From SAR202 cluster bacterium (lineage in GTDB: Bacteria; Chloroflexota; Dehalococcoidia; Lucifugimonadales; UBA1123), in assembly GCA_030743915.1 (NCBI GenBank), contig JASLRP010000571.1:1-14515 (forward strand): 14,515 nucleotides of DNA. Direction: 5' to 3'. Position numbers and translations under genes: made by a program. This document shows, one piece after another, positions 5,395-12,493 of this stretch (positions are counted from its first letter, which is position 1; each line of letters starts with the position of its first letter). The notes beneath the pieces were generated by a model that was not told where the DNA came from, made no database searches, and saw only the letters and a list, made by a program, of their open reading frames with translations.

Positions 5395-8300
5395 CTAGTC
5401 AGACATCGCGGAGATGATACTCGACTGTGCTTGCTTATCCATCAGCGCCGTTTCGAAATAGTCGGCATTCACCAGGGGTTTCTCTATCTCGTATGTTGAT
5501 AGTGCTTTCTCGAAGTGTGAGCAGTCGTAGGCGCTTTCGTGGACCAGGTATGACCCGATGTCGTCCAGGGATTGGGCCAGGACGATCAGCAACGGATCGT
5601 CGTCGGTTTTTGCCTTTGCGTACAGTCTGGATTTCCATTCATCGACCGATACCTGCTCAGAGACGTTTCCCGTATCCACCAGCAGATTGAAGACTGTCTC
5701 GGCGGGTGTCGGGTCGTTTTGGACTACGTTGTAGGCCTGCCCGAGGTGGGAAGGCGAACTGGCGAACCGTGTGATGGCGTTGACCAGAAAGTCGATTGGA
5801 GTGATTTCGAACATCCAGTTGACGTTTGTGGGCACGCAATTCACGTTGATGCAGGCGTCGATGATCATGCTCTGGAAGTCGTTGGGATTGCCTTTGCCGG
5901 TGACGCTGTGATGCCCAATGTTGCCCGGCCGATATATGGACACGGGCAGGCCTCTGGAGGCGGCTTCCCAGACCAGGGTTTCGGCAACCCATTTCGCCTG
6001 GCTGTACCCGTCTTCCAAGCGATCGGCAAATGGGCCGATATCGTCGCTCTCCAAAATGGGGCTGTCGTTCTGCCTTGGGAACACTCCGTTGGTGGATACG
6101 TGATACAGGGGTTTGGTCACCGATTCGCACGCGAACCGCAAGACCTCGCGAGTCCCATCGACGATTGAGGGCTTGACCACAGGGTAGGAATAGACGTAAT
6201 TCACCAGAGCGGCGCAGTGGAATATGGCGTCGATTTTATCAGCCAGTTCACCGAAATGATCAGGCGACAGGCCGAAATTCCTCTCTGTCAGGTCTCCGAC
6301 CACAGGGACAATGCGCTTTTCCATGTCCTGATCGCGCAACCCGTAGCTTTCCAGGTTTTGGACGATCCGGTTCAAGGCTTCCTCTGAGGACCCTGTTTTC
6401 GTCCGCGCCAGCGTATATATTTTCACGTGGTCGCCTGTGGACCTCAGCAATTCGTGCAGCAGGAATCCTCCCAGGAATCCCGTTGCTCCGGTGAGGAAGA
6501 TCGAGTCCGCGCTGTCGATCGACAGAGGTTTGACGGTCGTCGCCGGAATAATGGATGGGTCCAGAACCGCATCCTCTCTGATTGAGCCCGTTTCCGTAGT
6601 TTGCGCCGTCCCCTGTGCGATGTACTGGACGAGACTGGACACGGTGGGAAACTCGTAGATTTCTTTGACGAAAAGCTCGACCCCGAAAACTTCCTCGATG
6701 GCCAGCGTCAACTCCACCGCCAGCAGTGAATGGCCGCCATAATCGAAGAAATCGGACCCGCCTGTGATCGTCCCCTCATCCAGATAGAGAATGCGCTCCC
6801 ATAGAGCGCCCATTGCGGCTTCCTGCTCTTCGAGGGAGGCTTCTTCGCTGAGTATTATGGCCTCAGAAACGCGCTGATGCTGCTCTGCCGGCGCGGGCAA
6901 CGACTTGCGGTCGAGCTTGCCTGTTACCTGATTGATCGGTATTTCGTCCAGCTCTATGTATATGCTGGGAATCATGTGCTGCGGCAGACGATCCTTCAGC
7001 GAATCGCGAATGTCCGCGTCTGCTCTGGTAGAGTTACCGTTTGTCCTGCCGTTGTCCGCGCTCCTGACGATATAGGAAACCAGGCGTTTTTCCTCGCCTT
7101 CTTCGCCATCGGCAATCACCGCGCAACTCTTGACGTCGGGATGTTCAAGCAGGGCCGTTTCCACGGCGCCCAGGTTGATGCTGTAACCTCGAATCTTGAC
7201 CATAAAGTCACAGCGGCCTTTAATCTCGATCTGCCCATCGGGGTGAATTTCGGCCAGGTCACCCGTCCTGTAATACCTGGCGCCGTCAATCAAGACGAAC
7301 CGCTCCGCCGTGATATCGGGTTTGTTCAGATACCCCTTCGCCAGGTCAGGCCCGCCGATGTAAAGCTCGCCCGCTTCTCCGGGAAGCGACGGCTTCATGT
7401 CTTCATCGAGCAGCCTCAGAACCACGTCTGTCCGTGGACGGCCCACCGAGCAGATTTTCGACGGCAGTTCCTCGGCAACTCGCAGATCCACGTCTGACAC
7501 GTCATGACTCTCGCTGATACTGTAGGTGTTGAGCAATCGAACATGGTCCGGCAGAATATCCAGAACTCGATTCTTGAGTCTTGCCGTCACAACCTCGCCG
7601 TTCAGCCATATTGTGTTCAGTGACGACAGCCGCTCCCGAAATTGATCGGGACTGATCGAATTGAGGGTGGTCTCAAGCAGTGACGGCGTGAATAGAATCT
7701 CGGTGATCTCGTTATCGGCGATGAAATTTGTGAGCAACCGTGGGTCGTATATGACGTCGTCGGGAATGACGTAGGTGGCTCCTCCCTTCAACAGAGGTCT
7801 CAGGAGTTCCCACACGAAAAATATGTTACAGGCGACTCGATCACCGGGCTTATAGGAGCTTATTTCATACCTTCCCAGGTACGAGTGGACGGATGACTGG
7901 TGGGTCTGCAAAACGCCTTTAGGCTCTCCGGTGGTCCCTGAGGTGTACGCAAGAAACGCAAGGTTGTCCAGCGTGATAGATGAGCCAGCGTCTTCGTCGT
8001 ATGAAAAATCTCTCCAGGCATTGTCAGTGTCTATGCTCAGCGCTATCGCTCCAAACTCTGGCGACAGTCTGGGAGCGTACTGATTCTTCGTGATTGCGAC
8101 CTTCGGTTTCGCCTCGGCGAAAATCCTACCCAGGAACGAATCGGGATAGGCCAGGTCCAGAGGCATGTACGCGCCTCCAGCCTTTAGAATGGCGATATAC
8201 GCGATGACGTACTCGGCGCAGGTGTCCATGAAGATGCCGACCGGGTCGTCATGAGTTATGCCTTGCTGCTGAAGATAACCTGCCAGACTATCAGTTAGAT

Positions 8301-8415
8301 CGTCGAGTTCCTCGTAGGTGATTGATCTGGCGCCATCGACAACGGCAACTGCGTCGGGCGTCTTTTTTGCCTGAAGTTGAAATAGCTGATGTAGAGGTGG
8401 TTGATTCATTGCCAC
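5395..8415 (-). CDS. NRPS-like adenylation / carrier / thioester reductase protein (carboxylic acid reductase type)
   Basis: A 1006-aa single-module enzyme. The adenylation domain occupies about 8-510: LAYTSGTTGEPKGV (A3, 155-168), YRTGDLA (A7, 382-388), GRCDFMVKIRGYSINLGAVE (A8, 400-419), and NQVTGKLDRKSL with the catalytic Lys500. The carrier domain (about 530-600) has DFFDYGGHSLL with phosphopantetheine Ser563. The reductase domain (about 635-1000) has LTGATGFLGG (NADPH loop, 641-650), the STNGVF segment near 774-779, and YSQAK (Tyr804, Lys808). The order matches alpha-aminoadipate reductases and carboxylic acid reductases: activate an acid with ATP, bind it as thioester, release it by NADPH reduction. 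No condensation domain is present, so no peptide is made by this protein alone. In the A4 region the sequence is NIFFVWE, with Ile198 where amino-acid-activating domains carry Asp, and A5 is YSISES rather than YGPTE; this suggests a substrate without an alpha-amino group. GTG 8415 is 9 nt after GGAG; ATG 8409 is the alternative. No phosphopantetheinyl transferase gene is in the window. Confidence 0.93.
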   Translation of the reverse strand: MAMNQPPLHQLFQLQAKKTPDAVAVVDGARSITYEELDDLTDSLAGYLQQQGITHDDPVGIFMDTCAEYVIAYIAILKAGGAYMPLDLAYPDSFLGRIFAEAKPKVAITKNQYAPRLSPEFGAIALSIDTDNAWRDFSYDEDAGSSITLDNLAFLAYTSGTTGEPKGVLQTHQSSVHSYLGRYEISSYKPGDRVACNIFFVWELLRPLLKGGATYVIPDDVIYDPRLLTNFIADNEITEILFTPSLLETTLNSISPDQFRERLSSLNTIWLNGEVVTARLKNRVLDILPDHVRLLNTYSISESHDVSDVDLRVAEELPSKICSVGRPRTDVVLRLLDEDMKPSLPGEAGELYIGGPDLAKGYLNKPDITAERFVLIDGARYYRTGDLAEIHPDGQIEIKGRCDFMVKIRGYSINLGAVETALLEHPDVKSCAVIADGEEGEEKRLVSYIVRSADNGRTNGNSTRADADIRDSLKDRLPQHMIPSIYIELDEIPINQVTGKLDRKSLPAPAEQHQRVSEAIILSEEASLEEQEAAMGALWERILYLDEGTITGGSDFFDYGGHSLLAVELTLAIEEVFGVELFVKEIYEFPTVSSLVQYIAQGTAQTTETGSIREDAVLDPSIIPATTVKPLSIDSADSIFLTGATGFLGGFLLHELLRSTGDHVKIYTLARTKTGSSEEALNRIVQNLESYGLRDQDMEKRIVPVVGDLTERNFGLSPDHFGELADKIDAIFHCAALVNYVYSYPVVKPSIVDGTREVLRFACESVTKPLYHVSTNGVFPRQNDSPILESDDIGPFADRLEDGYSQAKWVAETLVWEAASRGLPVSIYRPGNIGHHSVTGKGNPNDFQSMIIDACINVNCVPTNVNWMFEITPIDFLVNAITRFASSPSHLGQAYNVVQNDPTPAETVFNLLVDTGNVSEQVSVDEWKSRLYAKAKTDDDPLLIVLAQSLDDIGSYLVHESAYDCSHFEKALSTYEIEKPLVNADYFETALMDKQAQSSIISAMSD

Positions 8416-8778
8416 TGGATAATTCTCCGTGTTGGCGCTTTCGTTCCTTAGCGCGGAATGATCGAATTGCCGAAAACAGTATCGAAGGGTAAATCAGAAA
8501 AAATTGCTTCTGAATCGAGCAGGCGAATGAGATATGCCGACGATCACAGAACGCAGCTTCTCCACTATCAGTCTGGCATGAACGTGCGTCCAACCCTGCC
8601 CGTGAACCAATTTAACACACCGGCGCCTTTTCTGTTAACCTTGGGTCGATAGCTGGGCGCCATTCAGGATATTTCTGCGATAGCGCGAAATACTCTGGGC
8701 AAACGACCCTGTCATCTTCTGGGAACGTCCCACACATTCTGTTTTTCATGACCTGAACTTGGAGTAGAGGAGTTAGCC
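8416..8778. other. Divergent intergenic region between the A-T-R gene and the SDR
   Basis: These 363 nt should hold the promoters of both flanking genes. No convincing -35/-10 pair could be picked by eye for either. A small dyad, GCGCT (8435-8439) with AGCGC (8450-8454), lies just upstream of the A-T-R ribosome site and would be in its leader. GAGGAG at 8767-8772 is the ribosome site of the plus-strand SDR. Short frames on both strands here look like chance. Confidence 0.5.
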
Positions 8779-9486
8779 ATGCGTCTCGATGGAAAGGTTG
8801 CATTCATCACTGGAGGAGGCCGAGGGATTGGACGGCACGTTGGCCTTGCGTTCGCCCGAGAAGGAGCCAAGATAGCTGTCACGGGACGCACCAAAGAGCG
8901 ACGCGACCAGGTTGTCACCGAAATCCAGGCTGACGGGGGCGAGGCTCAGGCGTTCAATCTGGACGTGACAAAGGACGAATCGGTTTTCGAATCGGTTAAG
9001 CAGGTGTTGGAAGTCTGGGGACAGATCGACATTCTGGTCAACAGCGCAGGGATAATTCAGTACAACACTCCTGTGGAGAGCACCACAATTGAAGAGTGGG
9101 ACACGATGATGAACATCAACCTGCGGGGCACCTTTCTAGTGTGCCACGCTGTCGTTCCCAGCATGATTGAGCGAGGCAGCGGGACGGTCATCAACCTCGG
9201 ATCGTCGGCGGGCCGGATGGCGGATGAGGTTTACGGGGGTTACACAGCCTCGAAATGGGGCGTGGTTGGCTACACGACGTCGTTGGCCCGGTCCGTTCGA
9301 CCTCACGGGATTCGGGTAAACGGCCTGAACCCAGGGTGGGTGGACACCGATATGTCGAGAGACTTCGACCCCAAAGGCGACCCCGAGTGGAGCACGCCGC
9401 TAGAAATCGCCAACGCAGCCCTGTATCTTGCGACGGACGCGCCCAGAGACATGACAGGCCAGTTCCTGGACATCTTTGGGAGCTAA
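8779..9486 (+). CDS. SDR family oxidoreductase
   Basis: A 235-aa classical short-chain dehydrogenase/reductase, close to the family's usual 250. The cofactor loop TGGGRGIG is at 11-18. Arg37 in VTGRTKE, after the second strand, suggests NADP(H). LDVT (61-64), NSAG (88-91) and MNINLRG with Asn114 are standard. The catalytic set is Ser142 or Ser143 (LGSSAG), Tyr155 and Lys159 (YTASK). VNGLNPGWVDTDM (180-192) is the typical segment after the active site. The end is short: after LYLATD the protein closes with DMTGQFLDIFGS, where the usual VDGG is replaced by LDIFG, a variation seen in 3-oxoacyl-ACP reductase-like members. GAGGAG lies 6 nt before the ATG. It is alone on its strand, divergent from the A-T-R gene and convergent with another SDR. 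The substrate is unknown. Confidence 0.92.
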   Translation: MRLDGKVAFITGGGRGIGRHVGLAFAREGAKIAVTGRTKERRDQVVTEIQADGGEAQAFNLDVTKDESVFESVKQVLEVWGQIDILVNSAGIIQYNTPVESTTIEEWDTMMNINLRGTFLVCHAVVPSMIERGSGTVINLGSSAGRMADEVYGGYTASKWGVVGYTTSLARSVRPHGIRVNGLNPGWVDTDMSRDFDPKGDPEWSTPLEIANAALYLATDAPRDMTGQFLDIFGS

Positions 9487-9516
9487 CCTGCGGTTGTCTC
9501 CATTGTGATTGGCTTT

Positions 9517-9547
9517 GATTGAGGAGAGTCGGATTCTCTCCTCAATC
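9517..9547. terminator. Bidirectional stem-loop between convergent SDR genes
   Basis: GATTGAGGAGAG (9517-9528) and CTCTCCTCAATC (9536-9547) are perfectly complementary 12-bp arms around a 7-nt loop. The element lies 31 nt after the plus-strand SDR and 9 nt beyond the end of the minus-strand SDR, the expected site for a shared terminator. Neither side has a long T-run; the plus side continues CGGTCTCATTT. Confidence 0.75.
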
Positions 9548-9556
9548 CGGTCTCAT

Positions 9557-10372
9557 TTAATTCGGGGCGCTGGTTAGCAGGAAGCCGCCGTCGACGGGCA
9601 GGGTGATCCCGGTGACGAATTTTGCCTGGTCGCTGGCCAGGAACACCGACGCCCAGCCTATGTCCCAGCTTTCACCCTCGACGGGTAGCGGCGTCGAGGT
9701 CTGGCGCGTCTCGCGAACGTCGGCTGAGCGTCCCGAGGCGACTCTGGGAGTCCACATCAGGCCGGGCATTATGCAGTTGACCCGGACGTTTTCTTCGGCG
9801 TGGTCCAGGGCCATCGCTCTGGTCAGTCCCACGACGGCAGACTTGTTGACTGTGTAAGGAGCAGACGAACTCCCTGCTTTGGGCCTCAGAGCGGTCACCG
9901 ATGACACGTTGACTATGGCCCCGCCGCCACTGGACACCATGTGAGGTATGGCGTAGCGGCTCATGTTTATCATAGACATGAGGTTGACGGACATGCTGGC
10001 CTGCCAGGCCTCCTCGGTGGCCTCTACGACGCTGCCACTGCCACCGCCACCGCCCACGTTGTTGTGCAATATCTGGACACCGCCGAACCGCTCCACAGCC
10101 GCTTCGATGGCCTTTCTGCAATCGTCGGCGTCGGTCACATTGGCGGTGGCGGTGATCGCCTCTCCGCCCTCCTCTTTGATGATCGCTCTGGTGGCTTCAG
10201 CCCACTGCTTTTCGGCGTCCACCAGCACGACTTTCGCGCCCTCTCGCGCCATGAGAATGGCCGCGGCAGCGCCGTTGCCAACGCCACTGCCTCCATAGGT
10301 CCCGGCCCCGCTGACGACGGCGACCTTGCCTTCAAGCCTGGATGTTGGGTTCCTGTCTGTGTTCGAGTTCAT
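9557..10372 (-). CDS. SDR family oxidoreductase with extended glycine loop
   Basis: A 271-aa SDR. The nucleotide loop is longer than usual: SGAGTYGGSGVGNG (21-34) instead of TGxxxGxG. Asp52 ending the second strand (VVLVDAE) points to NAD(H). The usual NNAG reads HNNVGGGGGSGS (103-114), a glycine-rich run. Asn130 (SVNL), Ser157 or Ser158 (NVSSVT), Tyr173 and Lys177 (YTVNK) complete the active-site set, and the C-terminus has the normal LPVDGGF. NNVGG-type loops occur in a known subset of SDRs, so it should be active. The gene is 20 nt downstream of the PPC-domain gene on the same strand and is probably co-transcribed with it. ATG 10372 follows an AGGCAGGA site. The substrate is unknown. Confidence 0.92.
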   Translation of the reverse strand: MNSNTDRNPTSRLEGKVAVVSGAGTYGGSGVGNGAAAAILMAREGAKVVLVDAEKQWAEATRAIIKEEGGEAITATANVTDADDCRKAIEAAVERFGGVQILHNNVGGGGGSGSVVEATEEAWQASMSVNLMSMINMSRYAIPHMVSSGGGAIVNVSSVTALRPKAGSSSAPYTVNKSAVVGLTRAMALDHAEENVRVNCIMPGLMWTPRVASGRSADVRETRQTSTPLPVEGESWDIGWASVFLASDQAKFVTGITLPVDGGFLLTSAPN

Positions 10373-10392
10373 GAGTCCTGCCTCGCTGGATG

Positions 10393-10803
10393 TTAGCTTT
10401 GTGGTTCGTCTTCGATGACATGAAGATACATGAAAGCTCCGGTGTAGATGGTGGCGCCTTCACAGTGACCGCCGACCACCTCGCCTGAAGGATGGGCCGC
10501 GACGGTGTGAATATGCACTCGAGGCCCCCTTTCCGGCAAGGGCTGGACGTAGCCCTCTGCGCTCACCAATTCTAGATTCGAGTCTATGGTCTGCCGCTCG
10601 AACACAGGGCCGTCTTCGTCGCGCCTGCACAGGTTGCGGAGCTTCAACTGGGTAAAGCTGCCTATGCAGGACGTGATAATCGCCTCGCGAATGCCCTCTG
10701 AGCGGGCCAGTTCTTCGAGCGCGTCAAGCAGCGATTCGCCCGGTTGAAAGCGATGGTACAGAATGCGCGACTTGGTAGCGTCCCATTGTTGTGATTGTGT
10801 CAA
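10393..10803 (-). CDS. PPC (DUF296) domain protein
   Basis: A 136-aa protein made entirely of one PPC domain. Features visible are ILYHRFQPGESLLDALEELA (14-33), the SCIGSFTQLKLRN block (45-57), and the histidine-rich core RVHIHTVAAHPSGEVVGGH (95-113), in which His97, His99, His104 and His113 are candidates for metal binding as described for bacterial members. The domain is best known from plant AT-hook proteins, where it mediates oligomerisation; bacterial single-domain members are often called DNA-binding, but no DNA-binding motif is seen here. The start is TTG 10803, chosen because a perfect AGGAGG lies 7 nt upstream. It precedes an SDR by 20 nt, suggesting a metabolic or sensing role linked to that enzyme (inference). 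Confidence 0.85.
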   Translation of the reverse strand: MTQSQQWDATKSRILYHRFQPGESLLDALEELARSEGIREAIITSCIGSFTQLKLRNLCRRDEDGPVFERQTIDSNLELVSAEGYVQPLPERGPRVHIHTVAAHPSGEVVGGHCEGATIYTGAFMYLHVIEDEPQS

Positions 10804-10810
10804 GGTGTGT

Positions 10811-10816
10811 CCTCCT
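10811..10816 (-). promoter_or_regulatory. Consensus Shine-Dalgarno fixing a TTG start
   Basis: Read on the minus strand this is AGGAGG, followed after 7 nt by TTG at 10803-10801. The next in-frame candidates are far inside the domain, so this site decides the start of the PPC gene. Confidence 0.8.
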
Positions 10817-10920
10817 AAGGTTGCGTGGAGCGACGCTCTAACTAGACGGTTGTCACCACGCTGTAGTATTCAGCGCATTGCAGTCCGTCATCTTCGGATA
10901 ACCGATTGGCATTCGGGGCC

Positions 10921-10949
10921 ATTATAGCCTGTCGATGGCCTTGAGGCAT
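10921..10949 (-). promoter_or_regulatory. Putative promoter for the PPC-SDR pair
   Basis: The minus strand has a perfect TATAAT (10926-10921). At 17-bp spacing the -35 position (10949-10944) reads ATGCCT, only 3 of 6 matches. The start point would be near 10914, giving a leader of about 110 nt. It overlaps the divergent promoter at 10941-10969, so the two could interfere. Confidence 0.45.
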
Positions 10950-10969
10950 GGCCTTCTTCATCATATACT
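10941..10969 (+). promoter_or_regulatory. Near-consensus housekeeping-type promoter giving a leaderless mRNA
   Basis: TTGAGG (10941-10946), a 17-bp spacer and TATACT (10964-10969) match the vegetative sigma-factor consensus at 4 of 6 and 5 of 6 positions. The expected start point, about 7 nt after the -10, is 10976-10979, directly at the ATG of the next gene (10979). No Shine-Dalgarno is present upstream of that ATG. Confidence 0.65.
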
Positions 10970-10978
10970 CTCGATATT

Positions 10979-11608
10979 ATGATTGATCAGACATCCAAGC
11001 TAGAATCTCTTCGGCGCCGAGCGCTGCTCCTGGTCTGGATAGGAACAGGCTGGAATGTCGTGGAGATGGTTGTGGCTCTCTGGGTGGGTGTATCCACTGG
11101 AAGCGTGGCGCTGATGGCCTACGGGTTGGATAGTGTCATCGAACTGATTGCCGGAGGAGCGCTGATCTGGCGTCTGGGGAAATCTTGGAGCGACGACCGC
11201 GACGAGAGCCAGGCAGAAAGACGCGCCGAGCAGTTGGTGGGCATTACGTTCTTTCTGCTGTCTGCCTATATTCTGGTTCAGTCTGTCGTTTCACTTATGG
11301 GTTGGGTCCGAGAGCCTGAGCCGAGCGCCGTGGGTGTCGTTCTCGCGCTTGCCAGCGTGGGCGTCATGACCGTGCTGTTCTTCTACAAAAGGTCGATAGC
11401 CGAGCGAATCGGCTCCCGAGCTTTGAGGGCGGAGGCGATGGAGAGCCTGGTATGTGACATCCAGGACCTGACGATACTGGTGGGTCTTGGCGCAAACGCT
11501 CTTTTGGGCTGGTGGTGGGCCGACCCTGTGGCGGCGTTGGCGTTGATCCCCTTGCTTGTGCGTGAGGGGATGGAAGCCGTGTTCGAGTCCGATGAGGACG
11601 ATGATTAG
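10979..11608 (+). CDS. Cation-efflux-like (CDF superfamily) membrane protein
   Basis: A 209-aa inner-membrane protein with six predicted helices, about residues 16-37, 42-64, 87-108, 116-136, 156-178 and 182-200. The layout is that of the cation diffusion facilitator membrane domain without the C-terminal cytoplasmic metal-sensing domain. Helix 2 has YGLDSVIE (Asp51, Glu55), and helix 5 has ESLVCDIQD (Asp160, Asp163) followed by WADPVAAL (Asp182); in true CDF proteins helices 2 and 5 carry the HxxxD-type metal ligands. The His residues are absent, so metal specificity is uncertain. The chain ends in an acidic tail, DEDDD. It is transcribed divergently from the PPC gene and convergently with TauE/SafE. 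The ATG lies at the predicted transcription start with no ribosome site, so translation is probably leaderless. Confidence 0.8.
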   Translation: MIDQTSKLESLRRRALLLVWIGTGWNVVEMVVALWVGVSTGSVALMAYGLDSVIELIAGGALIWRLGKSWSDDRDESQAERRAEQLVGITFFLLSAYILVQSVVSLMGWVREPEPSAVGVVLALASVGVMTVLFFYKRSIAERIGSRALRAEAMESLVCDIQDLTILVGLGANALLGWWWADPVAALALIPLLVREGMEAVFESDEDDD

Positions 11609-11651
11609 GCGTTGTCGCCACGACACTGGTTCGAAAAACGTCAGTTTCTCG

Positions 11652-12479
11652 TTAACCCAGCGCTCCCTGCCAGATAAGGCGAACACCCAGGAATAGAACC
11701 ACTACCAGCAGCAGGCGAAGAATCCACGGGCCGGTGGTTCGCCCCGCTATTCGGGCGCCTATCTGACCTCCAAGGACCAGGCCTGCGCCGGTCAGCGCGA
11801 ACGTCGGCCACCACTCCACATGTCCAAGCGCCGTGTGGGTCAGCGCTCCGGCTGTGGTGTATATGGCCAGCGCAAACACCGAGGTTGCCGCGGCAACATG
11901 CACTGGAAATCCGAAGGCCGAAACCAATATCGGGGTTCTGATGAAGCCCCCTCCGGTCCCGAAGAAGCTGGATATGAACCCCAGAATCACGTTGAAAGAT
12001 GTCGCCAGCATCTCGTTGAACTCGTAGCGGTACTCTCCGCCGTCTTCGCTGACGATGCGCCTGCTTCGGACTGTGGCCGAAATCCTGTGAGTGGGTGTCT
12101 CTGTTCGATTGCTTTCAGGAATATTAGGTCGAAAGGCGAGTTGCGCAGACAACAGCAGCAACACGACTCCGAACAAAATTCGGAAGGTTGATGGAGCCAC
12201 CGCGCCGACTCCCAAAGCTCCCAGCACCGATCCGGGAACCGCCGCCGCTGCAAACAGAAGTCCACTGCGGTAGTCGATTATCTTCATCGCCCGGTAGGCT
12301 GATGTTCCTGAAATGCTGTTGATCGCGACCGAGGCCAGCACCGTGCCCGCCACCACCTCTGGCTCCATATCGAAGAACAGGAGAAGCATGGGGCCGAGGA
12401 TGAACCCGCCGCCCGCGCCCACGAGAACCCCATACGCGCCGGTGCCAATTCCCAACAGTACCAGCCATATGAGATCCAT
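11652..12479 (-). CDS. TauE/SafE family sulfite/anion exporter
   Basis: A 275-aa polytopic inner-membrane permease. It has the family's internal repeat: GVLVGAGGGFILGP (17-30) in the first half and SSFFGTGGGFIRTPIL (170-185) in the second, each the start of a four-helix bundle. The halves are joined by a hydrophilic loop (about 117-153) rich in Arg and Glu. Relatives export sulfite, sulfoacetate or other small organic anions, but the substrate here cannot be read from sequence. The start codon lies 14 nt after the AroKB stop on the same strand, so it is probably co-transcribed with AroKB, although only a distant AAAGG serves as ribosome site. The adjacency need not imply a functional link. 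Confidence 0.9.
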   Translation of the reverse strand: MDLIWLVLLGIGTGAYGVLVGAGGGFILGPMLLLFFDMEPEVVAGTVLASVAINSISGTSAYRAMKIIDYRSGLLFAAAAVPGSVLGALGVGAVAPSTFRILFGVVLLLLSAQLAFRPNIPESNRTETPTHRISATVRSRRIVSEDGGEYRYEFNEMLATSFNVILGFISSFFGTGGGFIRTPILVSAFGFPVHVAAATSVFALAIYTTAGALTHTALGHVEWWPTFALTGAGLVLGGQIGARIAGRTTGPWILRLLLVVVLFLGVRLIWQGALG

Positions 12480-12493
12480 AAGCTACGCGGCCT

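Noticed and set aside
5572..6168. Plus-strand frame of 198 aa opposite the A-T-R reductase domain
   Set aside because: It overlaps the reductase domain entirely and has no recognisable motif; likewise the frame at 6877-7497.
8416..8778. Candidate promoter at TTGGGT (8641-8646) for the plus-strand SDR
   Set aside because: No acceptable -10 hexamer at 16-19 bp spacing.
11609..11651. Possible terminator between the cation-efflux-like gene and TauE/SafE (AAAC/GTTT near 11634-11647)
   Set aside because: Only four contiguous pairs with interruptions, too weak to claim.
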